16,169 bases of DNA from Gammaproteobacteria bacterium (lineage in GTDB: Bacteria > Pseudomonadota > Gammaproteobacteria > Pseudomonadales > GM7GCV1). Below, piece by piece: positions 1 through 8,086 of this stretch. Under the pieces are notes generated by a model. The model had not been told where the DNA came from. It saw nothing but the letters and a program-made list of their open reading frames with translations, and searched no databases. A program made the translations under genes and the position numbers. Within the stretch, counting starts at the first letter, position 1. Every line of letters starts with the position of its first letter. The stretch is from the NCBI GenBank assembly GCA_030830945.1, contig JAURLY010000264.1, positions 1 through 16,169 on the forward strand, in the 5' to 3' direction.

Positions 1-462
1 ATAGGGATTATTCCAGTCGCCGAATACCCCCATACGAATAAAGGTCTCGCGCTGTCGATCAACCTGAGACTTGGCGTACTCCCGGCATTTTTGACGAAAA
101 GTACGGTGATCCACTTTTTGCCCAGCCTTACCGATCTTGGTCTCAACACGGTGCTCAATGGGCAATCCGTGACAATCCCAACCAGGTTTGTACGGCACAT
201 CAAAACCATTCAATGTCTGGCTTTTGATGACTATGTCCTTAAGCACCTTGTTGACCGCATGTCCCAAATGAAGGTCACCATTGGCATATGGAGGCCCGTC
301 ATGAAGAATAAATTGATCCCTGCCTGCACGCGCTTTACGAATCTGCCCATAAATATCCTTGTCAATCCAGCTTTTCAGTCGCTGAGGTTCGCTATTGGCC
401 AGGTTGCCTTTCATGGGAAACCCGGTATTGGGAAGATTTAAAGTGCTTTTGTATTCGCTCAT
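1..462 (-). CDS. ileS: Isoleucyl-tRNA synthetase, N-terminal part (partial, cut by window edge)
   Basis: The first 154 codons of a class I aminoacyl-tRNA synthetase that charges tRNA-Ile in the cytoplasm. The protein begins MSEYKSTLNLPNTGFPMKGN, the usual IleS opening. It carries the ATP-binding HIGH-type motif as HLGH (residues 65-68, inside PPYANGDLHLGH) and the conserved GWDCHGLPIE block at about 94-103. The ATG at 462-460 matches the start of known family members. The gene runs off the left edge, so the editing domain and KMSKS loop are not visible. It lies 37 bp downstream of ribF on the same strand, the standard gammaproteobacterial ribF-ileS arrangement (lspA normally follows), so co-transcription is likely. 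Identity is essentially certain. Confidence 0.97.
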   Translation of the reverse strand, partial: MSEYKSTLNLPNTGFPMKGNLANSEPQRLKSWIDKDIYGQIRKARAGRDQFILHDGPPYANGDLHLGHAVNKVLKDIVIKSQTLNGFDVPYKPGWDCHGLPIEHRVETKIGKAGQKVDHRTFRQKCREYAKSQVDRQRETFIRMGVFGDWNNPY

Positions 463-499
463 TGTCGAAATCAGTAATAGTTAAGTAAAATTGTGTCTA

Positions 500-1552
500 T
501 CATGATGTCGAAATGGCTTGGTTATCAAACCAGCTTCGCGCATTTCTAACATCGTCTTTTATGGCGTCTTTTAGCGCCGCCAAACTATCAAATTTCTTTT
601 CATCTCGCAGTCGTTTAACGAATTTCACTCGCAGATGCTGCCCGTAAAGATCCCCACTCCAATCAAGCAAATGCACCTCCAGCAATGGGTGTTCCAACGA
701 GTTTACTGCCGGCCGTATCCCCAGGTTCGCCACGCCCTTATGGTTCGAGCCATCCGGAAACTCTGCAATGACAGCATAAACACCGCCCATTGCCGGTCTA
801 CGTCGACGCAGGGCTATATTGGCTGTAGGAAAGCCAAGCTGGACTCCCAACTGCTCGCCTTGAATTACCCTGCCGCAAATCTCGTACGGTCGCCCTAGCA
901 GAATTTCAGCATGATTAAGTTCACCTGCCGCCAGAGCCTTACGCACACGCGTACTACTAATACGCTCTCCCTCGTGAAAGTGAGTCTCACTTTGCTCAAC
1001 CTGAAAACCCAACTCCTCACCCAGCTTAGTCAATAGCCTGAAATCACCCTGACGTCCGTTTCCAAACTGGAAGTCATCACCGACAAGTAAGTAGCGCATT
1101 CCAAGTTGGTGGACCAGTTCTCTCACAAAGTCCTCGGCGGCCATTTGACTGACTGCTTTGTTAAAAGGCATGCAGAGCACTGCATCAACCCCTGTTGCGG
1201 CGAGAGCCAACATGCGTTCACGCCAGCTCATCAATATTGAGCAATCCTGTGACATTTCTGCCTGTTCGAGTTCGACCGACTGCGCTAAAAAATACTCGGC
1301 CGGATCAGGGCGAAAACTCATGGCCGCCGATGGTAGCCCAAGTTCTTTAGCTTTAAGCTTTAAGCGTTCGATAATACGCTGGTGCCCCAGATGCAGCCCA
1401 TCAAACGCCCCGATGGTAAGCACCGAGCCAGAAGAAAAAATTTGCGGACGAGCTCGTCCGGGATACACCTTTATTGGTAGATTTTCGATCTCGGGCAAGG
1501 GAGCAACTCTTCGCAGCCTGGGTCGTAAAAAGCGCGCCAGTATAGCCTCCAA
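500..1552 (-). CDS. ribF: Bifunctional riboflavin kinase / FAD synthetase
   Basis: Converts riboflavin to FMN and FMN to FAD in the cytosol. The N-terminal nucleotidylyltransferase domain has GAFDGLHLGH (residues 48-57), a GDDFQFGNGRQGD block (158-170) and SSTRVR (199-204). The C-terminal riboflavin kinase domain has GFPTAN (240-245) and a VYAV strand following it. At 350 residues it is longer than the usual 305-320 because of an arginine-rich N-terminal extension of about 24 residues. There is no ATG before residue 78. The longest frame opens with TTG at 1552, and another TTG at 1498 (residue 19), with an AAGAG sequence 8 nt upstream, would give 332 residues and a more typical N-terminus. 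I cannot decide between these. The gene sits between murJ (36 bp upstream) and ileS, the classical cluster. Confidence 0.95.
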   Translation of the reverse strand: MEAILARFLRPRLRRVAPLPEIENLPIKVYPGRARPQIFSSGSVLTIGAFDGLHLGHQRIIERLKLKAKELGLPSAAMSFRPDPAEYFLAQSVELEQAEMSQDCSILMSWRERMLALAATGVDAVLCMPFNKAVSQMAAEDFVRELVHQLGMRYLLVGDDFQFGNGRQGDFRLLTKLGEELGFQVEQSETHFHEGERISSTRVRKALAAGELNHAEILLGRPYEICGRVIQGEQLGVQLGFPTANIALRRRRPAMGGVYAVIAEFPDGSNHKGVANLGIRPAVNSLEHPLLEVHLLDWSGDLYGQHLRVKFVKRLRDEKKFDSLAALKDAIKDDVRNARSWFDNQAISTS

Positions 1553-1588
1553 GTGCCCCGGTTAACAGCAGCAGTTAGTACGAAAAAT

Positions 1589-3202
1589 CTAATGTAGGTG
1601 GCGGAAGCGGATTCCAAAGCAAAACAGGCTGAAGACAAACAAACTCAATCCAGATATACAGATCACTGCCAACCGCCATACTCGCTCAGCAGCTCCCCAT
1701 TGCACCCAGTCAGGCCAATAGGCTTGCCAAAACACCAAAAATGCACCCATTAGCGCGCAGGCAATGACCAGACGCACAGCAAAGCCGGTCCAGCCCATGC
1801 CCATGACATCTGGCTGTGGCTCGTATATTTGCTTTATTCTCAGCCCCCTATACAACAGCCATGCATTGAGAAAAGCCGAGGCAGAGGTTGCCAATGCCAG
1901 TCCTACATGGCCGATCTGATACACCAAATGCAGCCAGGCGACCAACATTAGATTCAGCACCATGTTGCAAACCATAGCGATTACGCCAATACGTACCGGG
2001 GTTTTCATGTCTTCCTGGGCAAAGTATCCAGGCGCTAGCACTTTCACCAACATAAATGCCAGCAAACCTGCTGCGTAAGCCTTTAGACTTAAAGACGCCA
2101 TCGCTAGATCACGCGCATCGAATGCGCCATAAAGGAACAGGGTCGCAAGAATTGGTTCTGACAGAATGATCAGCGCCAGTGCTGCCGGCAATCCAATCAG
2201 GAAAACAATGCGCAAGGCCCAATCAAGTGTTCGACTGAATTCGCGGGGATCCGAAGAAAATCTTTGTCGGGACAGGTTGGGTAAAATAACCGTGGCGATA
2301 GCGATGCCAATAACGCCAAGAGGTAGCTCAGAAAGCCTGTCTGAATAGTAGAGCCAGGAAACACTTCCGGTCGGTAAAAATGAAGCGAGCAAAGTATCAA
2401 GAAGTAAATTTATCTGGCTGACAGAGACACCAAATATCGCCGGCAGCATCAATCCGAGAATTCTTCTTACCCCTGAATCTTGCCACCCCCACCGAGGCAT
2501 GGGCAGCAAATGCATCTGGGCGAGAAAGGGCAACTGAAATAATAGCTGCACCACACCGGCGATTAGCACACCCCATGCAAGGCCATACGCGGGGACCGTC
2601 ATATTGGGCGCGACAAATAATGCCGCGCTTATAAGACATATGTTCAGCAATACTGGAGTGAATGCGGGGATCGAGAAACGATCGTAGGCATTAAGGACTG
2701 CACCGGCCATTCCCGTCAGGCTAATCAAAAGCAAATAGGGGAAAGTGATTTGCAGCATATCGCTCGCATAAGCGAACTTGACTGGTTCGTCCCGAAAGCC
2801 AAAGGCAAAAATGGTGGTAAACAGACCGGGTAATAAAACAACAAGCACTGTTAATAGAAACACAACCAAGCCCAATGTGCCTGATACCCGACTGAGTAAA
2901 TGCCTGACTTGATCTGTAGAGCTGTGGGTCTGGTAATCCCCCAGAACGGGAATAAATGCTTGGTTAAATGCTCCCTCGCTGAATAGTCGCCTGAAGAAAT
3001 TGGGAATCTTGAAAGCAACGTAAAAAGCATCTGCCGCGGCTCCGGCACCAATCAACTGCGCGAACACAAGGTCTCTAATCAGTCCAAAAACCCGCGAGAG
3101 CAAGGTCATGGAACTCACTGAAGAGCTGGATTTGAGCAACTGCCCGGCACCAGATGTCTGCTCTGGGCTCGTGAGTTCCTGGTTTTCCGGGTTGTTGCTC
3201 AT
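1589..3202 (-). CDS. murJ: Lipid II flippase MurJ (MviN)
   Basis: Inner-membrane flippase of the MOP superfamily that moves the peptidoglycan precursor lipid II to the periplasmic face. The 537-residue protein is strongly hydrophobic, with the many transmembrane segments expected of MurJ. Its N-terminal region matches E. coli MurJ closely after a polar extension of about 20 residues. Visible conserved charged residues are R37 and R43/D44 (SRVFGLIRD), D58 (ADAF) and the R71-R72 pair in NFFRRLFSEGAF, corresponding to the essential central-cavity arginines of the family. The ATG at 3202-3200 is used; the upstream Shine-Dalgarno is weak (GAG). It is first in the murJ-ribF-ileS cluster and divergent from rpsT. 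Confidence 0.96.
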   Translation of the reverse strand: MSNNPENQELTSPEQTSGAGQLLKSSSSVSSMTLLSRVFGLIRDLVFAQLIGAGAAADAFYVAFKIPNFFRRLFSEGAFNQAFIPVLGDYQTHSSTDQVRHLLSRVSGTLGLVVFLLTVLVVLLPGLFTTIFAFGFRDEPVKFAYASDMLQITFPYLLLISLTGMAGAVLNAYDRFSIPAFTPVLLNICLISAALFVAPNMTVPAYGLAWGVLIAGVVQLLFQLPFLAQMHLLPMPRWGWQDSGVRRILGLMLPAIFGVSVSQINLLLDTLLASFLPTGSVSWLYYSDRLSELPLGVIGIAIATVILPNLSRQRFSSDPREFSRTLDWALRIVFLIGLPAALALIILSEPILATLFLYGAFDARDLAMASLSLKAYAAGLLAFMLVKVLAPGYFAQEDMKTPVRIGVIAMVCNMVLNLMLVAWLHLVYQIGHVGLALATSASAFLNAWLLYRGLRIKQIYEPQPDVMGMGWTGFAVRLVIACALMGAFLVFWQAYWPDWVQWGAAERVWRLAVICISGLSLFVFSLFCFGIRFRHLH

Positions 3203-3368
3203 GTTTAGCTCTAATTAGTTGACGAATGAGTGTAGCCAACGGCCCCGACAAAATACACTTTTTTACTGAAAATACAGCCAGTTAGAGAGCCTGGCTTCCA
3301 TTTTTTTAATCAAACAGGGTATATCCAAAAAAAACCAATTAAATCCCGCAAATTCAAGGGCTGAAGTG

Positions 3369-3396
3369 TTGACATCAGTGTGTCTACAGGCATAAT
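3369..3396 (+). promoter_or_regulatory. Predicted sigma70 promoter of rpsT
   Basis: A perfect -35 TTGACA (3369-3374), 16-bp spacer and -10 CATAAT (3391-3396). Transcription would begin near 3403, giving a leader of about 40 nt before the rpsT ATG at 3444. A strong promoter fits a ribosomal protein gene. Confidence 0.8.
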
Positions 3397-3443
3397 TGCG
3401 ACCCCTTGAACCAAGCAGCAATTTTCTGAGGATAGATCCAGTA

Positions 3444-3713
3444 ATGGCAAACTCTCCACAAGCGCGTAAACGCGCTCGCCAAAACGACAAGCGCCGTGTG
3501 CAAAAAGCAAGTCAGCGCTCCATGTTCCGCACTTACTTGAAGCGTGTGTATACCGCTATTGAAGCGAAAGACTTGGAAGCGGCCAAGACGGCATTTACTG
3601 AAGCTCTTCCTGTGATTGATCGCATGGCAGACAAAGCCCTGATCCACAAGAATAAGGCTGCTCGTCACAAGAGCCGTCTGAATGCTCACATTAAGGCTCT
3701 TTCCGCTGCCTAA
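3444..3713 (+). CDS. rpsT: 30S ribosomal protein S20
   Basis: Primary 16S rRNA-binding protein of the small subunit. It is 89 residues (E. coli S20 is 87), lysine/arginine-rich and helical, opening MANSPQARKRARQNDKRR and ending in the alanine-rich tail typical of S20. The reading frame extends 16 codons upstream, but the family start is the ATG at 3444, preceded by a GAGGAT Shine-Dalgarno at about 3428-3433. It is monocistronic: strong promoter upstream, strong terminator 17 bp after the stop. In E. coli rpsT starts with UUG and is autoregulated through it; here the start is AUG, so that particular control need not apply. Confidence 0.98.
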   Translation: MANSPQARKRARQNDKRRVQKASQRSMFRTYLKRVYTAIEAKDLEAAKTAFTEALPVIDRMADKALIHKNKAARHKSRLNAHIKALSAA

Positions 3714-3730
3714 GACTTTCTGGTCTGAAT

Positions 3731-3760
3731 AAAAAAGCCCGATTTGTATCGGGCTTTTTT
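3731..3760. terminator. Bidirectional Rho-independent terminator
   Basis: A perfect inverted repeat: 13-nt arms (AAAAAAGCCCGAT at 3731-3743, ATCGGGCTTTTTT at 3748-3760) around a 4-nt loop TTGT. A T-run flanks the GC stem on both strands, so it can end rpsT on the plus strand and the convergent cyclase pseudogene (stop at 3790) on the minus strand. Confidence 0.93.
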
Positions 3761-3789
3761 GTGTCTAGCTTTTTACTTATTCAGCTTTT

Positions 3790-4806
3790 CTATCCGTGCG
3801 TACCATTGCCTCCTGATTCCTTGGCAATGTAAAAATTCGCATCAGCCCGATTAAGTAATTCATAAACGGTTTCACCCGGTTTAATGGTCGCAACACCTAT
3901 ACTTGCCGTCATTTTTATCCCTTCTGCGAGATGGGCCTGCGCAAGCGCGGTATGAATTTTTGCCGCCTGTTGTATTGCTGCCTCTGAATCAGAACCGTTC
4001 AACAGAATCAGAAATTCCTCTCCGCCTGTCCTGAAAATCTCATCCGAGCTCTAAACTATTCCAACAAGCAACGCGCCGAAGTTTTGTAAAACTTGGTCTC
4101 CCTTCTCATAGCCAAGCGTTTTATTGATACGACGGAAACCATCTAGGTCTAGAAACAAGACAGACATGGGATAACCGCGCATCTTGCTATATTCAATGGC
4201 TTGATCAAGGGAAGTGTGTAAATTCAGTCGATTGGAAAGCTGTGTCAAAGGGTCTATGGAAGCTGTTTGTTCCAGTTCAATATGCTGCGAATTCAAACGG
4301 CGGATAAAAATAGAACACATGAGACTTACGCCAATCAGCGTGGCCACCAGCCTTAACGCTATGTCTGTATCCAGCTCCATGAATGCGCGCGGCAACACCA
4401 CAACAAGCAATGCCAGATTAGCAACACGGGCCAGACGTTCTTGAAATATAAAGTAGAACATGGTGACGGCCGGGAAGCTCCAAAGCGCACCCATAATTCC
4501 CAATTCCTCTATCGCCACCCAGGAAAAAAACAAAAAAGAGGGCGTAAGAAGAACAAAAGGTAATTTGTAACTGAGCCGGCCAGTCAATGTATTCCAGGCA
4601 GAGTAAGAGATAACCCCTAGCATCAGGCAAGCAAATAGTGCAATTAAGTAATCGCCTACCAGAAAATGGTAAATCGTAAACGGACTAACAAATAAGATAG
4701 CGGCAAAGGTTATGCCTCGGATCGACTTTCTGAGAAAGCTTTCCTGGGCAGCACTTAACTGGTGACTTAAAAGATCTTCAATCAAAGTGAATAGCCATAT
4801 ATACAA
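3790..4806 (-). pseudogene. Membrane-bound GGDEF diguanylate cyclase interrupted by an in-frame TAG
   Basis: About 338 codons that would encode a c-di-GMP synthase: roughly six hydrophobic segments (residues 30-190), then a GGDEF domain (from SIDPLTQLSNR through DLDGFRRINKTLGYEKGDQVL to RTGGEEFLILL and a C-terminal TASIGVA block). A single TAG at 4053-4051 splits it into a 251-codon front part and an 86-codon back part. The frame is identical on both sides, so this is one nonsense change, not a frameshift. The front part lacks GGEEF and would be inactive. The back part (4050-3790) has no proper start before the motif. The front also lacks a good start: the frame opens with TTG at 4806 directly after TAA, with a weak ribosome-binding site. 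Otherwise the sequence is undegraded, suggesting a recent mutation, a sequencing error, or readthrough. Confidence 0.82.
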
Positions 4807-4920
4807 TTATTCTTGTTTTAATTATTCCGTCAGGACGCAGAAAAAAAGAATACCAAATTTATACTTGTTAATAAGAAAAAATAGTTTGGATATGCGAATT
4901 CCTTCTATGTTTGCGGCATA

Positions 4921-4952
4921 AAAAGAAAAGGGTGGCCTGAAGCCACCCTTTT
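4921..4952 (-). terminator. Rho-independent terminator after nrdJb
   Basis: An 11-bp perfect stem (4926-4936 with 4942-4952; core GGTGGC/GCCACC) and 5-nt loop. Read on the minus strand, the stem is followed by a T-rich stretch (TTTTCTTTT across the stem end and 4925-4921), placing the terminator 40 bp after the nrdJb stop. The rest of 4807-4920 is AT-rich with no gene seen. Confidence 0.85.
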
Positions 4953-4991
4953 CCACATAGACAAAAACTACTGCAGAAGATAGCTATGCGT

Positions 4992-5681
4992 CTATCCGCA
5001 CTTGCTATCGCCACAGGACAAGCAGGTCATGCAGCCATCCATCATGACAACCGCCTTGGTACTACACTTGGTACATAGGCTGGCGTTCTCAGGGTAATCA
5101 CTGGCTTCCTGGGTTTCTGTCGCTTTTTTTGCTGCACCCTCAAGCTCTGCTTTTTTCTTTTCTATAAAGGCTTTTTGGTGCTCATCCAAATCGGTATTGA
5201 TCATCCCAATAAACTTCATGTGATCTTCGATGGCATAGCCAATTTCAGCGACCAGAGAAGGCATGAAGACTCCACCCTTTTTAAAATAGCCACCTTTAGG
5301 ATCGAATACAGCTTTTAATTCTTCGACCAGAAAGGTGGCGTCCCCCCCCTTGCGGAAGACAGCAGAGATCAGACGAGTTAGAGCCACAACCCACTGGAAG
5401 TGCTCCATATTTTTCGAGTTGATGAATACCTCGAATGGGCGTCGGACCTCGTGTTCAGTGCCCTCATTGAGAATAATGTCGTTAACCGTAACGTACATTG
5501 CATGCTCAGACATGGGCGGCTTAATCTTATAGGTTGAACCAATCAATCGCTCAGGGCGTTCAACCGACTCATGCATCTGGATCACATTGGCATCGGTCAT
5601 CCCTAAATCTGCCTGTTCTTCTGCAGATTTCTCCTCAACGACTTTGTAGCCAACGATTTTCTTATCTATCTTTGTTGCCAT
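4992..5681 (-). CDS. nrdJb: Class II ribonucleotide reductase, small C-terminal chain (TSCPD domain)
   Basis: The 229-residue partner of NrdJa in split adenosylcobalamin-dependent ribonucleotide reductases, as in Pseudomonas aeruginosa. The central region (about 60-155) is a TSCPD-type domain. The C-terminus is cysteine-rich: C203/C206 (CTKC), C217/C220 (CMTC), C223 and C228, ending SCGDSKCG. In one-chain class II enzymes this tail carries the zinc-ribbon cysteines and the redox pair that re-reduces the active site; I cannot assign which cysteine does what. The frame extends 10 codons upstream, but the ATG at 5681 with AGAGGAG about 8 nt upstream is clearly the better start. It lies 134 bp downstream of nrdJa with a terminator after it, so the two should form one operon. 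Confidence 0.92.
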   Translation of the reverse strand: MATKIDKKIVGYKVVEEKSAEEQADLGMTDANVIQMHESVERPERLIGSTYKIKPPMSEHAMYVTVNDIILNEGTEHEVRRPFEVFINSKNMEHFQWVVALTRLISAVFRKGGDATFLVEELKAVFDPKGGYFKKGGVFMPSLVAEIGYAIEDHMKFIGMINTDLDEHQKAFIEKKKAELEGAAKKATETQEASDYPENASLCTKCSTKAVVMMDGCMTCLSCGDSKCG

Positions 5682-5760
5682 TTCTTTTTCTCCTCTGCGG
5701 CTTACTGCCACAGAATTTTTGTACTATGCAAGAGCTTCAGCGCGGCACCCGATACAAGAC

Positions 5761-5787
5761 GAAAACTGACCAGTCAACACAGTTTTC
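5761..5787 (-). repeat. Intercistronic inverted repeat between nrdJa and nrdJb
   Basis: Perfect 8-bp arms GAAAACTG (5761-5768) and CAGTTTTC (5780-5787) around an 11-nt loop. It lies just after the nrdJa stop on the minus strand and about 80 nt before the nrdJb Shine-Dalgarno. There is no following T-run, so it is not a clear terminator. It could stabilise the nrdJa 3' end or act as an mRNA processing site. Confidence 0.5.
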
Positions 5788-5815
5788 AACCAGTAGCAGA
5801 ACTAGCTAACTCTTA

Positions 5816-7957
5816 CTAAAATTTGCCGTAATAACCTTCTTTCAGCGCGTCAAACAGATTAGCTGCTGAATGCATCTCGCCATCGTACTCGACCTGCTCA
5901 TTACCTTTGAGCTCTAATACCTGGCCATCTTCCAACGTAAAGCGATACTTGGTATTTTCGAGATCTTTCTCTTTTACCAATACGCCCTGGAATGCTTCAG
6001 GGTTAAAGCGGAAAGTTGTGCATCCCTTAAGCCCCTGTTCGTAGGCGTAAAGATAGATATCCTTGAAATCCTGGAAGGGATAATCCGTGGGTACATTCGC
6101 CGTTTTGGAAATTGAGGAGTCCACCCACTTCTGCGCTGCTGCCTGAATATCAACGTGTTGCTTGGGACTGACATCTTCTGAGGTAATAAAGTAATCCGGA
6201 AGCTTGGCATCAGTCTCTTCGCTATAAGGCATTGCCTTGGCGTTGATCAGCTGACGATAGGCCAGCAATTCAAAACTGAACACATCCACTTTTTCTTTGG
6301 TTTTACGACCCTCACGAATAACATTTCGCGAATAGTGATGCGCAAAACTGGGCTCAATCCCGTTACTGGCATTATTAGACATAGACAGACTGATTGTTCC
6401 CGTAGGCGCGATTGAACTGTGATGCGTAAAACGAGCACCTACTTCGGCAAGTTCATTGGCCAATTCGGGATCCTGCTCTGCAATAAGCTGCATGTAACGG
6501 CTGTAACGCGCATGCAAAACCTTGCCCTTCACCTTATCGCCAACCTTGATACCGTCATCCGCTATCTCAGGACGAGCCAGCATCATCGCGGGGGTGACTT
6601 CAAAATCGTCGTTCATTATCGGTGCAGCGCCCTTCTCTTTTGCCAGATCAAGTGCTTCACGCCAACCAACCATCGCCATTTCCCGGGCAATACTCTCGGT
6701 AAACTCTACCGACTTATCATCGCCGTACTTCATTCCAAGCATCGTAGCCGTCGAACCCAACCCCAGGAAGCCCATACCATGGCGTCGTTTGTAAGCGATT
6801 TCATCGCGCTGACCTTGTAGCGGTAGACCATTAATTTCCACTACGTTATCGAGCATACGGGTAAAGATCGCTACAACCTCACGATATTTTTCCCAATCAA
6901 AGCGGGCATTATCAGTGAATGGATCAATGACAAATTTGGTCAAATTAACCGACCCTAAAAGACAGCTGCCGTAAGGTGGCAATGGTTGTTCGCCGCAGGG
7001 GTTTGTCGCTCGAATGTTTTCCGTAAACCAGTTGTTGTTCATCTGGTTGACCTTGTCGATCAGAATAAAACCCGGCTCGGCAAAATCGTACGTAGAACTC
7101 ATAATCGAATCCCACAGACGCTGCGCGGGAATGGTCTTGTAGATTTTGCATGCAGTAAGACCTTCTTCATTGGTCACGTAGCCTTCTGTTACAGGAAATG
7201 GGCGCCAGACGACTTGTTCGGCGTCGTTCAGATCCATTCCCTCAGCTTCTTTCTCAGTAACAGGGAAGCTCAACTGCCAATCAGTATCCTGCTTAACAGC
7301 TTCGATAAACTCACGGGTAATCAACAGTGACAGATTGAACTGTCGCAAACGCCCGTCTTCGCGCTTGGCGCGAATAAAATCCAGAACATCAGGATGGCTG
7401 ACATCAAACGTCGCCATTTGTGCTCCGCGACGACCACCCGCCGACGAAACGGTAAAACACATTTTGTCGTAGATATCCATGAAGGACAGTGGGCCAGAAG
7501 TATAGGCACCAGCACCAGACACGTAAGCCCCTTTTGGACGCAATGTGGAAAACTCATAGCCGATGCCACAACCGGCCTTAAGCGTCATGCCTGCTTCATG
7601 ATTCTTCTCAAGAATGTCATTCATCGAATCACGGATAGAGCCAGAAACCGTACAGTTGATTGTGGAAGTTGCCGGCTTGTATTCCTGGGCACCCGCATTG
7701 GAAATAATGCGGCCTGCAGGCAATGCGCCTGCATCCAGGGCCCAGAGAAATCTCTCGTACCAGTGATCTCGAAGTTTTTGGTTCTTTTCTACACCAGAAA
7801 GTGCCTTGGCGACACGCTTGTATGTGTCCTGAATATCTCTATCAACGGGTTCACCCGCCCTATCCTTAAGTCTGTATTTTTTGTCCCAAATATCCAGTGA
7901 GGTGGATTGCATCTCAACTTCAGAACTTAGATGCACTGCCTTTAACGCTTCTGCCAT
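5816..7957 (-). CDS. nrdJa: Adenosylcobalamin-dependent ribonucleotide reductase, catalytic chain (class II)
   Basis: Makes deoxyribonucleotides with a B12-generated thiyl radical, independent of oxygen. The 713-residue chain holds the ten-stranded barrel. It shows the substrate-site cysteine in NCTVSGS (C102), the radical signature NPCGEQ (N319, thiyl-radical C321, E323), and C332 eleven residues further, the partner of C102 in the redox pair; this spacing matches single-chain class II enzymes. AGCGIGYEFS, SSAGGRRGA and SSIAPTGTIS blocks are also present. The chain lacks the cysteine-rich C-terminal tail, which is supplied by NrdJb. The start is taken as ATG 7957; the frame continues to a TTG at 7972 (718 residues), equally possible since neither has a strong ribosome-binding site. 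The gene lies downstream of two NrdR boxes. Confidence 0.95.
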   Translation of the reverse strand: MAEALKAVHLSSEVEMQSTSLDIWDKKYRLKDRAGEPVDRDIQDTYKRVAKALSGVEKNQKLRDHWYERFLWALDAGALPAGRIISNAGAQEYKPATSTINCTVSGSIRDSMNDILEKNHEAGMTLKAGCGIGYEFSTLRPKGAYVSGAGAYTSGPLSFMDIYDKMCFTVSSAGGRRGAQMATFDVSHPDVLDFIRAKREDGRLRQFNLSLLITREFIEAVKQDTDWQLSFPVTEKEAEGMDLNDAEQVVWRPFPVTEGYVTNEEGLTACKIYKTIPAQRLWDSIMSSTYDFAEPGFILIDKVNQMNNNWFTENIRATNPCGEQPLPPYGSCLLGSVNLTKFVIDPFTDNARFDWEKYREVVAIFTRMLDNVVEINGLPLQGQRDEIAYKRRHGMGFLGLGSTATMLGMKYGDDKSVEFTESIAREMAMVGWREALDLAKEKGAAPIMNDDFEVTPAMMLARPEIADDGIKVGDKVKGKVLHARYSRYMQLIAEQDPELANELAEVGARFTHHSSIAPTGTISLSMSNNASNGIEPSFAHHYSRNVIREGRKTKEKVDVFSFELLAYRQLINAKAMPYSEETDAKLPDYFITSEDVSPKQHVDIQAAAQKWVDSSISKTANVPTDYPFQDFKDIYLYAYEQGLKGCTTFRFNPEAFQGVLVKEKDLENTKYRFTLEDGQVLELKGNEQVEYDGEMHSAANLFDALKEGYYGKF

Positions 7958-8053
7958 CGTCTTTCTACTCAACTTTCAGCTACGTTGCTGTTATTTCTTC
8001 CAAAACTGGAAGAACCCTAGACCTACTAAGTTAGGTGATTTTTAAAGCAAATA

Positions 8054-8069
8054 CCACTATATATAGATT
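8054..8069 (-). promoter_or_regulatory. NrdR box, promoter-proximal
   Basis: CCACTATATATAGATT. The central CTATATATAG matches the NrdR consensus acaCwAtATaTwGtgt fully; the outer bases are degenerate. It is about 96 bp upstream of the nrdJa ATG and overlaps the predicted -10. Its conserved C is exactly 32 bp from that of the second box. Confidence 0.85.
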
Positions 8070-8086
8070 AAATATCTCAATACCAA
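8058..8086 (-). promoter_or_regulatory. Predicted nrdJab promoter under NrdR boxes
   Basis: On the minus strand, -35-like TTGGTA (8086-8081), 17-bp spacer and -10-like TATATA (8063-8058). Both elements touch the NrdR boxes, the geometry expected for repression by blocking RNA polymerase. The AT-rich context leaves other -10 registers possible, for example TATAGT two bases on. Confidence 0.55.

Noticed and set aside
3384..3689. 101-codon frame antisense to rpsT
   Set aside because: It lies opposite a certain ribosomal protein gene, has no homology I recognise and no ribosome-binding site.
3790..4002. A separate small gene encoding the C-terminal piece of the GGDEF domain
   Set aside because: It is in the same frame as the upstream part with only one stop between, starts inside the domain after GGEEF, and makes sense only as the tail of the interrupted cyclase.
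7394..7900. 168-codon plus-strand frame inside nrdJa
   Set aside because: It is a shadow of the conserved nrdJa reading frame, with an unstructured Cys/Arg-rich translation and no promoter or ribosome-binding site.
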